Position numbers and translations under genes: made by a program. From positions 28,034,150-28,098,149 of the forward strand of contig CM069612.1 of assembly GCA_035771175.1 (NCBI GenBank): a stretch of 64,000 bases of DNA, read 5' to 3'. Of this stretch, positions 23,501 to 32,551 are shown piece after piece. This DNA comes from Paratinospora sagittata (lineage: Eukaryota > Streptophyta > Magnoliopsida > Ranunculales > Menispermaceae). The first letter of the stretch is position 1; each line of letters begins with the position of its first letter. The notes under the pieces were generated by a model. The model had not been told where the DNA came from and searched no databases. It saw only the letters and a list, made by a program, of their open reading frames with translations.

Positions 23501-25189
23501 AAAAATTGTACACAAATAGAAATAACTCATTGGATGGACCGAGCCATCCCATATATAACAAAATTTAACCCCTTTAAAGGGAGAGAGAGATTTTCTTCTT
23601 CAATTGAAAAAAATGAACCCCTTAAAAATTTGTGATTTCCATCTTCTTGTGATTTCCAAGAATAGATTATCTCAGTATCTATTCCTATGATCTAGGAATT
23701 TTGGTCTACATAGAAATGCTTCTATGTTCCAATGGGATTCATTCTGTTGTTTGGTTTCAATCTACGGTATATGTATGTGGATCAAGGAATTCAATATGAA
23801 AAATGTCGTTATTTCTTTCAGGTATGCAGGAAAGCCCTCAAGAAGTCATTTTGTCTTTAATTTGCGGGTATTTGGATTCAACGAGGTATGAATCTTATTA
23901 TTTGTAGATTTATCAATTTCTTCCGTGTTCACTAATTGATGCAATTCCTTAATTGCTAGAGTACTGCACAACAAGTGCAAGGTGTATTGAACCTCATCGA
24001 TCTTGCTGGTAGTGAGTGTCCATCCAAGAGTGATTCAACGGGAGATCAGCTAGAAGAAACTCAAGTAAGTCTATTCTAAAACTTCAATTGTTCATCAGTT
24101 GGTTTTTCCAGTTAATAACTTGCTTGCAAATCTGACATTAATTCTGGTGTACAATCAGATTACAGATAAAAGTTTGTCCTCCTTGAGCGATGTTATATCT
24201 GCCTTGGCAAAGAAAGAGGATCACATACCTTTCAGGAACTCAAAGCTTACATATCTTCTCCAGGTAGAGATAAAGCTCTACCTAGACCATATTGTCTTTT
24301 TCTTGGAATTTACTCTTTGAAGAACTCAACTTGCCAAATTTTTAATTTGAATTTGTTGAGTCATGTTACAAGTTGAGTTACTCATGATGGGTTTTTCGGT
24401 TTACTTCAGCTTTCAAGGTTTAAACTAGGGATCACATAACTCTTTTGGACTTATTAGTTTGTTACTCATTGTTTTAGTACACTTATTTAATCTTGAAATT
24501 CTTGAGGCAGGGTTCCTCTTAGAATATATGAAATCCTTGATCTCAGCCAGAACAAGCCTGATACCTCCACGAGAGTGCGGTTTGGTGATGGAGTTGGTTA
24601 TACTAACACTATATCTTCTACAATAAAAAATAAAAAAAAACAAAAAGAAAAGCCAGAGGATGGAAAATTCTTTAACTTATACCCGCCATATGTTTTGAGT
24701 TCCATGCTGTAGATCTCCTTTGTCTTAAATTTCCAACAAATATGAGATGATTCTTTCCATCTAGTGCATTATTTAGTAAGTTTTTGAAAAATAAGCCCCT
24801 CTATTACATGCATTCATATATCATAATAATATGATTTAACTTTTGAACCAACTTTGTTTCATCCCTCTACCGAAAATGTTATCTATTTCTTTAACTTTCA
24901 CCTTCTCTCACTTTGCAACAAGTTATATATGGAATTCTTATAATGTAAGCCTCCTTTTGTTTACATGTTGTTTTTGGGTCGTTGGACCGGCCCACCTTTT
25001 ACTTGCCAGCCTTGCCTAGGGGGTGACTCAAAGACATTGATGTTTGTTAACATCTTCCCTGATCCGTCCTCCATTAATGAGTCTCTCTGTTCTCTCCGCT
25101 TTGCTGCAAGAGTCAATGCTTGTGAGATCAGGATTCCAAGGCGTCAGACCAATATAAGGCCATTTGATTCGCGATTAAGCTATGGATGA
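17535..25189 (+). CDS. Kinesin-14 (ATK1/ATK5-like) paralogue with altered switch regions, copy 1
   Basis: Seventeen exons: 17535-17591, 17682-17906, 18010-18154, 18244-18353, 18456-18575, 18666-18869, 20644-20853, 20944-21018, 21122-21268, 21346-21484, 21640-21749, 22401-22562, 22668-22879, 23822-23885, 23960-24064, 24159-24263 and 25010-25189. All are GT-AG and the frame closes at 789 aa without a stop. Layout: short basic N-terminal tail, coiled coil to about residue 430, then a C-terminal motor beginning [19 protein letters not shown]. The P-loop GQTGSGKT (521-528) and DLAGSE (675-679 region) are intact. Switch I is not: where copy 2 has [12 protein letters not shown], this copy has KPSRSH, an 18-base in-frame loss in exon 14. 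After DLAGSE it reads [20 protein letters not shown] in place of [20 protein letters not shown]. The family drives minus-end-directed movement at spindle poles. Motor output here is probably altered; expression is unknown. Confidence 0.85.
19133..19624 (-). mobile_element. 5'-truncated LINE fragment (zf-RVT end) in kinesin copy 1 intron 6
   Basis: The minus strand reads a 116-residue frame with [14 protein letters not shown] and [18 protein letters not shown], the typical C-terminal region of plant LINE reverse transcriptases. Its 3' end is marked by ten T on the plus strand at 19134-19143, which is the A-tail. Short similar words (ACAATGTT at 19128, ACAAATGTT at 19621) may be the target duplication. 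No reverse transcriptase core remains. Confidence 0.75.
19998..20159 (-). mobile_element. Au-like SINE with 17-bp target duplication in kinesin copy 1 intron 6
   Basis: Read on the minus strand it has a tRNA-like head with a B box (GGTTTGAATCC) after TGACTTGGAGGTTATG, and a body with CTGCGTATATTGTCCC and GGAGCCTCATGCACTAGGT, as in the angiosperm Au SINE family. It is flanked by CACTGCTACATTGAGAT (19981-19997) and CACTGTTACATTGAGAT (20160-20176), a 17-base duplication with one mismatch. Confidence 0.8.
23160..23560. repeat. Probable LTR/TRIM-like fragment in kinesin copy 1 intron 13
   Basis: Contains GCGCAGCGGAAGCGGAA (about 23175-23191) and TTTACGTGGTTCGG (23271-23284), phrases that recur in small plant LTR or TRIM elements. 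Copy 2 lacks this stretch in its intron 13, so it is a later insertion. Exact ends and target duplication are not resolved. Confidence 0.4.
24470..24650. repeat. Dispersed repeat, SINE-like, in kinesin copy 1 intron 16
   Basis: The segment CTGATACCTCCACGAGAG to CACTATATCTTCTAC with an A-rich tail (24620-24650) resembles 42025-42106, which has CTGATACCTCTCAGAAAA, GGTGATGAAGCTG, CATTGTATCTTGTC and an A-tail. Two diverged copies of one short repeat family. Confidence 0.4.
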
Positions 25190-27629
25190 AGCTACGAGCG
25201 AGAATGGCTCTTTCAGGTCATGACCATGTATCTTATAATTGTGTGACTTTTGTTATAAGCTTAAATGAAGAAGATGTTCACTAACATGATTGATGTAATT
25301 TGTACAGCTCAGTAAGGGGATGTATTTATATCATGTGGGCTTGTGAGTGAGTGGTTTTGTATTCTTAAAGTTGTTATCTAAATACCATTCCTTTTTTTTT
25401 TTAAATATTACGATATAGCAAAATTTTTATCCCTCGATGGAACAAAGTGAATGAGGAGACTAAGATTTGTTAAGTTGACTCAAATTGCATAAACCATTTT
25501 TCGCAATTCGACTCTGCGTAATTTCCTTTTATTCTCATCATTTGTACAACTATTGCTAACCATCTCAAATAGTTAAACCATTTTCATCGACTTTTTATCA
25601 TCATTTTGTCATCAATCATTCTAATGCTAAAATTCTCCATAAAGCTTTTATTGAATTGGAAAAATACTTTATTTAGCAAATGTTAGAAGAGAAATAAGAG
25701 AAGGGAAAAGAGAGAAAGCTGAGACAAAGAGACTAAAAGAAGAGGGACGGAAATAAATAGGAGAGCCGTTGATCGCACCAACCATTATTTCTCATTTTAT
25801 TGCTATTTCTTTATGCCGTGTTATTTTCTTTGTAAACTTTTCATTATCCATTATTACTGTTTTAATGACACTCATACAATTCTTTCAATTCGTTCCTTTT
25901 ACTTCAACTTTTTTTTTCATTCAATACTTTGAACTTTTCTTTTATTTAGAGAACTTTTCTTAAAATCGTTTATCAATGTAGTTAAAAAAAATGCCATTAA
26001 ATATTACAGATTTTGATAATATTTTAAAAATGTTATTTATTTAAAAAATTAATACATGTACTTTTATTTTCTTAAAAATTAAGATTTAAAAATAACGTTC
26101 ATTTTTCAACATTAAAATATTATATGTTTCCAAATCTTATTAATATTTCAAGAAATCTAATACAAATTTTTAATAATATTTTTAAATGTGATATGATAAA
26201 TTAATGAAATTTTTTGTTTCTTTTTGTATAATATAAATAATTAGATTTTAACTTTAAAGAACGTTTTTTAAATATAATCAAAACTTTTAAATATTTAATG
26301 ACATTCATTTTAACAACATTTTTTACTTGTTAAATATTTATTTTGTTACAGTAATACATGGTTTTGACAGATTTTGATGAAAAATCAAAATATGAAATGG
26401 GCCTTGGTTCTTTCTGATAAATCAGTCGAGAACCACTTATGTACCAAGGACGTATTTTCCCCGTTAACCTTATTACAGCCATGTACTTGAAGGAAACCTC
26501 TTTGACATTGACATTCCCTGTTTCGCAGCTTTCCAAACTAAGGACCCTCAGATGTTCCCCTTTTTTTGAACAAGAGTAAAGCAACGGTCGGACTGTATCA
26601 ATTTCTTGGCGTCCTCCCAACGATTACGTTCTAAATCTTTGATCAACAAATGGTAATCAAAAGATTTATTGACTTTTTGAGTCATTCTAACAACGTAAAA
26701 CTTCTCGTCAAGATACATAGGACTCGTCAGCATTCCTCTCCATCTCGACTTATCGAACTCCAATAAACTTCCCAGATTCCTCCTTACCGGATCATCACTG
26801 GTGTACATATAAGCGACCTCCCACTTGGAGGGTTGTGTCTTGACACAAAAAATCTGGAATTTCTGCCTAAACGTCCCTTAAGCAATCAATAGTTCGCTCT
26901 CTTCATAGCCTTGGTATTGATGTGTAACTACTTTCACCCGATTTTGTTTTGATAATTACAAACAACATGCTTGTGATCACTAATCTTTTTGACGTAGTTG
27001 TTTCAGTGCTAACTAGTTATATCAAATGGATTCAACTATACTGTCAAAGCATGTAGATGGAATAATATTGCACGAAGATTCAACGGCCTCAAGTTTGTAA
27101 TTCCTATTTAGAATCTTAGTGTTGTAGAGAAACCATTACACGTTTCAACTACAATATGATTTGCATCTTTTGAAAATCATGCATATAGGTTATCATATTC
27201 ATGGACACACTTTATCATGATTATCATGCATATCATATAGTTTAAGTTGTTTATCAATCATGCATTCATATTACCAACTTTGCATGTTTTTTATCGTTTT
27301 GCGTGTACCGTATCGAATGTTTTGATCATCTATTTAATCGATTGATTTACACGTGTTTATCTTTGTCAATTGTGTTTCAATCTTGTCAAAAAATGTTTTC
27401 AAAGTTGATTTATGTCTTTGATCAAGTCTTAAACTCTTTTTGATAAAAAAAAAAAATCGGGTTTTTATCACTTCAAAGTAAAGGAACGCGCTCCTGTATT
27501 CATGAACGTGCTCTTGTGCATTTTTTCGAGACTTAGATTTTTCTGAGTTCCTAACTAACAATGATCTATAAATCCTAAGTTATTTATAATTAGATTATGA
27601 ATTAAGGTAGAATCAAAAGCATCGATAGT
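25190..27629. other. Intergenic between kinesin copy 1 and the retroelement block
   Basis: The kinesin 3' UTR is followed by very AT-rich DNA (25950-26340). Apart from the degraded gene fragment at 26330-26937, I see no gene and no clear repeat ends. Confidence 0.5.
26330..26937 (-). pseudogene. Degraded gene fragment, family not recognised
   Basis: Two overlapping minus-strand frames carry protein-like sequence: SKWEVAYMYTSDDPVRRNLG, FDKSRWRGMLTSPMYLDEKF and LLIKDLERNRWEDAKKLI in one, then SFKYMAVIRLTGKIRPWYIS in another after a frame change near 26590. Upstream, weaker coding sequence reaches 26937 but holds a stop. The style recalls plant F-box-associated or DUF295-like proteins, but I cannot support a family. 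It is clearly non-functional as it stands. Confidence 0.45.
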
Positions 27630-27934
27630 TGATAAGTATAACCGTCAACTGATTCTTGGCTCCACCTCAACTACTTAGATCCAGCTCATCATGGTTGTTA
27701 GATAGTTAGCTTTACAGTTGTATCTGTTACGAGTCTGTCGTAGTGTTGGTTGTGCCTGTTGTGACATCATCCAATCCACATGTTACACGTGTACACATTC
27801 TGTTAAATGAATCACCTATATAAATCATAAACGTCTCTCAGTCGAGAGTGTTGAGTGACTGAAATTTCTCTTCACTCTTGTTTTTTTGCTCAGATGGTTT
27901 CTATGTTCTTATTTATCTTTCACTGAGTTCTTTA
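27630..27934 (+). repeat. LTR 1 of copia A
   Basis: 305 bases, with a TATA box (TATATAAAT, about 27817-27825). Primer binding site directly follows at 27935. Diverges from the other two LTRs by scattered substitutions. Confidence 0.85.
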
Positions 27935-27960
27935 TGGAATCAGAGCCATTCGACGGAATT

Positions 27961-28942
27961 CATGGCATCTGCTGCAAATCCTTTCTCAAACTCTTTAAGT
28001 GTGTCATTATCAGTAAAACTATATTGAAGTAATTTCTTGTTATGGAAATCATAGGTTGTTCCGACTGTGATTGGCCATGGTCTTCAAGATGTATTGTTTC
28101 AAGAGAAAAGCAAGCCTGATCCTACTCTTGGTAATGGTGAAGTGAATCCTGAATATGTTGTGTGGAAAAGAAATGATCAATTGATGGTAAGTTGGTTGAG
28201 GTCTTCTATGACAAAGAGTGCTCTGGGTGGTGTTGTTCATTACAACACTTTAGCAGATGTCTAGAGTGCATTGGAACGTCATTTTTCCAATCAATCCAAG
28301 GCTCGTGTTCTACAACTTAAAGCACAACTTTCAACAAAGAAAGGTAATTTATCAATTTCAGATTACTGTGATAAGATGAGAGGTATTGTTGATGGTCTAA
28401 TTTCAGCAGGACAAGAAGTGAGTGATCAAGATTTGGTGTTGGCAATCTTACATGGTTTAGGTATAGAATATGACTTTGTAGTTGTCACTGTTACTTCAAG
28501 ATCTGATCTAATAACCATGGAGGAGGCTCAAGCACTTCTTATGACTCATGAAAGTCATCTTGAACGATTGCATAGTGAAAGTGAAATAAGTATTAAAGCA
28601 TCTGCAAATGTATTGGTTAATTCTTTTGATAAAAAGAACAATGTGTCTCACTCTAATGCCAATGGCAGAGGGGTAAGTAGTGGAAATAATGGTTATCAGC
28701 ATCATGGCTAGGTAGTGGAAATAATGGTTATCAGCATCATGGTGGTCGACATGGTCGTGGCTATCGCATTATTTGTCAAGTTTGTCAAAAACCAGGACAC
28801 TCAGCTTCTATTTGTTATTTTCAATATGATAAAAGTTTTCAGTTACAACCTCAACATCAGTTTTGTCCAAATCAAGGTTCCTCAACTCCTCCAGCTGCTT
28901 TTCTTGCAACTCCAAAACTGATTAACGACAATGCTTGGTAAC
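27961..28942 (+). pseudogene. gag of copia A (UBN2-type) with zinc knuckle, decayed
   Basis: Capsid-like sequence starts MASAANPFSNSLSVSLS at 27961 and is broken by several stops (near 28024, 28054 and 28262). ERHFSNQSKARVLQLKAQL, LSISDYCDKMRGIVDGLI and DQDLVLAILHGLGIEYD are the typical UBN2 gag words. After a frame change near 28711, a CCHC knuckle is readable (CQVCQKPGHSASIC). A protease-like DSGASNHVT follows at about 28946-28975. Confidence 0.8.
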
Positions 28943-31561
28943 GCAGATAGTGGTGCTTCAAACCACGTGACATCTGAATTTAGTAATCTTAATCTTGCAT
29001 CAGATTATAATGGTCCTGTTGCGCGACCCCTTTCCGAGTGACGTCACGACCTGCACAGTACCACAGATAATGCCACAACACGACAAAACTTGAGGCACTG
29101 ATAAGCCTCTACGCGGAAAGTTATACACAACCTGTATATGATCAAGATAATTGAACCAAAATAAATACTATATCATCATCCAAATACATGATGACATATA
29201 TCCAAAATAATTATCATAAGGTTCAAAATCTTCAAACATAGATATGGAACTCAAGTAAGAGTTCATCATCCAACAGTTTATCATATACAGTCCAACAAAA
29301 CCACAACTATCTATGTTTTATATACATATGTACCTGTGATAGTTATATAAAGTTTCAAAAGAACAAAACAATTGAAATCTAAACCCAAGTTCCCAAAAAT
29401 ATACAAAACCTACATCCAAAATCTTGAAGAGGAAGGTCACTCGCATGTCAAGCCTTGCCTTTTCCTTTCAAATCTGAACTTGAGAAAAATAGGAAAAAAT
29501 GGGGTGAGCTCAATTAGCTCAATAAACATCTTTCACAATAATCTCCACATATGCATTTATACAAAACATGTATGTCATTGAAAAATCACATTTATAAACC
29601 AAATGCATCAAGGAAATCATAATATACATGGTTCCAACTAAACATATGATTTATGCATCATTTTCATAAAAGTATGCAAACGCCTCCATGAGGTCACAAC
29701 AGAATAACATTACCTACACTTCCCCCATTTGTGCTATAGGGTACAGTTCAACATGTTATCCAACACTAATCCTCCTACCCTTCCATTCCTCAGTGATTCG
29801 GAAAGTCCTTTCCACTAAGTATCAATCTAAGTACTCCGGCGGCATATTTTCCCGAAGAACAAGTAAGTAGAAAGACAAACAATGCCAAGGTATTTAATCC
29901 AAAATACCCAACGCAAATTTAATGCATAAGAAAATCCATGTTCATGATCTCAAAAACACAATGCACATATATAAATAGGATGCATACCATTCAACAATCC
30001 AATTTTATATAAATACAATGTTACAAATAGAGAAATAAAGTGTTCTATACTCACAAACAGTCCAATAGCCAATTAAACAAGCCACATGCCTTCAAATTGG
30101 CCAATCAATTAACAATGACCTGAAATGAATCAAATTTACACAACATCGATCAAATTCAAGCCATATATGCCCAATTGCATAAATTCCTAACTTAAATCCT
30201 AACATATCTAACATAAGCCAATTCATCAATCGCCATCATAGTCTATGTAGGAATACTACATAGCCCCACAATTCTCAAATGCACATGAACACATTCATAA
30301 TTCATGATTCAACCCAAATTATCAATGTCCAACCCATAGGCATCCATCATGCCCAATTTCATGATCATACAAAGTCTAGGCCTAGACCAACATAAATCAA
30401 TTATAATTCCTTCCATACCCAATGCATGCTCAATTAAATGTAAATCGACTTTATTCATGCCCAATTAACTAAATTCCACCACAATTAATTTAGTACAAAC
30501 CAATTGAACCAAAAGCCCCAAATTGGGTAAAATCTCTACAATGAGGCATAGGGCTAAAATAAATTAGACATTGAGCCATAGTTGGTAAATACCCAAATTA
30601 ACATTGAATCATCTAGGTTTACCAAATTAATCAATATAGTTTACATGCACCAACATTAGAAAACCTTATGTCCAAAATCAAGAGCTAAGTCTCTAACATG
30701 GAAACACATGTAAAGCTTAGTAAAAATCATGGCAAATGCCTCTAACAAGCTCAAAAACATCCTAGAAAGTCATTCCATACACAATCACCTCGAAACCTTG
30801 GGTTTCCATCAAAACCCTAGCCTCAAATCTCTCCAAAATCATGGAGAAAAGCACCTAAAACGTGATTTGGGCGTAGGTATGGGTCAAAAACGCCCAAATC
30901 CACCATTTTCGAGCTATTTCAAGCTCAAGTATACCCAAACCGAAGCTAGGTCTCTCCAAATCTGAAACCCATATTGCAAATTACACCATTCAAAAGTTGG
31001 TTCTCACCTTCAATGGCGATTTACTGGAGAAAAATGAAAGAGCTTTCATACCTTGGAGCAAGAAGAAGCACACCGTAGCTCTCCTTCCTCTTTTCTTGTT
31101 CTCCCTTCTTCCTCTTCTCTTTTCTTTTCTTTTTCTTTTTTGCTAAAAAAAAACGTTGGAGAGATAGAGAGAGAGATGGGAGGTGGGCATAGGAGAGGCT
31201 AGTAGTATAAGTTACCTATTTTAACACCTCTCACAACTACCCATATTTAAATAAAACTTTTTTATTATACATTAATCTCACACCATGTATTCAAATAAAA
31301 TATTTACACATTAATTTTACCCACCAACTCTCCACCAACCATTTGAAATAAGACCATATGTAGTGGACCTATAATATTAGAACAAATCCTAAGGTTGGAA
31401 AGGTGAAAATAATTAATGCATTAAATAAGAAAATTATTTGTAACTTTTTCCATAAGCTACAATTATAATATTAGCTTGCTCTACAAGCTACTTACGTGAC
31501 CTCTTCTACAAGCCACTAATTATAATAATATTAATAATTCTCTCTAAAAATAAATAAAATA

Positions 31562-31769
31562 TGTGGGTCCACCTCAAATAATAATAAAAAAGGTAGTTCC
31601 TGAGATCTATTATGAGAGATCTAATTCAAGAGATCCAATCTGTAAGATCTACCTAAGGGTGAAGTAATACAAGTTTGCTACCTCCCGTGGACGTAGGCAA
31701 TTTGTCGAACCACGTTAAATATTGCTGTCTTATTTTTTCTTTCATGCTTTACCACGATTTCGCATAACA
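31562..31769 (+). repeat. 5' LTR of copia C, internally deleted
   Basis: Matches the 3' LTR at both ends but joins the A-rich part at about 31592 directly to CTGAGATCTATT. The missing U3 part includes the TATA box seen at 36573-36580 in the 3' LTR. Confidence 0.85.
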
Positions 31770-32102
31770 AATTGGTATCGGAGACAATGTTAAGCTTTGG
31801 AAGAAAAAACGGACCCTCTGTCGAATTTTTTCGAGACTGCGTCGAAATTTCGAGATTCTGTAACAGTGATCGGAACTATTTTCTGATCACCCGTGGAGGT
31901 AGCTCTCGTTTTCAGGAGTCCAACGCAATAAACGGCGAGAAAAACGGACAAGACACGAGTTCCCAGGAGCCGATCAAAGTTTGTCCAGTTCGATGCAAAT
32001 TTTTTGTGCAGAAACAGGCGCAGGCGTGAAGGAGACGAATCCAACCCGGATTCGACCCACGGTCCCGACCTGATAATGTTCATCCCGAGTTCATCCTACT
32101 TT

Positions 32103-32322
32103 GGTACTGTTCATCCCAACCGATACTGTTTATCCGGCCCTATCCTGTTTATCCGGCCCGATCCTGTTTATCCGTCCCGATACTGTTTATCCGGCCCGAT
32201 CCTGTTTATCCCGGCCTGATACTGTTTATCCGGCCCGATTCTGTTTATCCCGGCCCGATACTGTTTATCTAGCCCCGATACTGTTTATCCCGGCCCGATC
32301 CTGTTCATCCCGACTCAGCCCG
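32103..32322 (+). repeat. Minisatellite in the untranslated leader of copia C
   Basis: About ten copies of a 19-20 base unit of the form TACTGTTTATCCGGCCCGA, with drift such as CCTG for ACTG and CCCGG for CCGG. Located between the primer site and gag. Confidence 0.85.
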
Positions 32323-32551
32323 TTTTCGGCCCGCAGTTGACCGAATCCATTTTCGGTTGACCAACCATATCCGGGTCATTTTTCGTCTGATTTCAGCAAA
32401 GTCAGACTCGTTTCCACCATTTTCAACCGTTCCGGACGCAACCGTGCAATCAGTTTCTGTAGATTCAGCTCTTAAGTTATTGATATAGCTTAGTTGGAGT
32501 CGTTTATCATTTTTAAAGCACTTTTCGGCGACATACATATCTTCGGTCTTA

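Noticed and set aside
17535..25189. Calling kinesin copy 1 a pseudogene
   Set aside because: All 17 exons are open, splice sites are canonical and phases are kept. The loss of switch I is in frame, so a retained gene with changed function is at least as likely.
30729..30965. 78-codon frame in element B
   Set aside because: No motif or start context; likely chance in LTR sequence.
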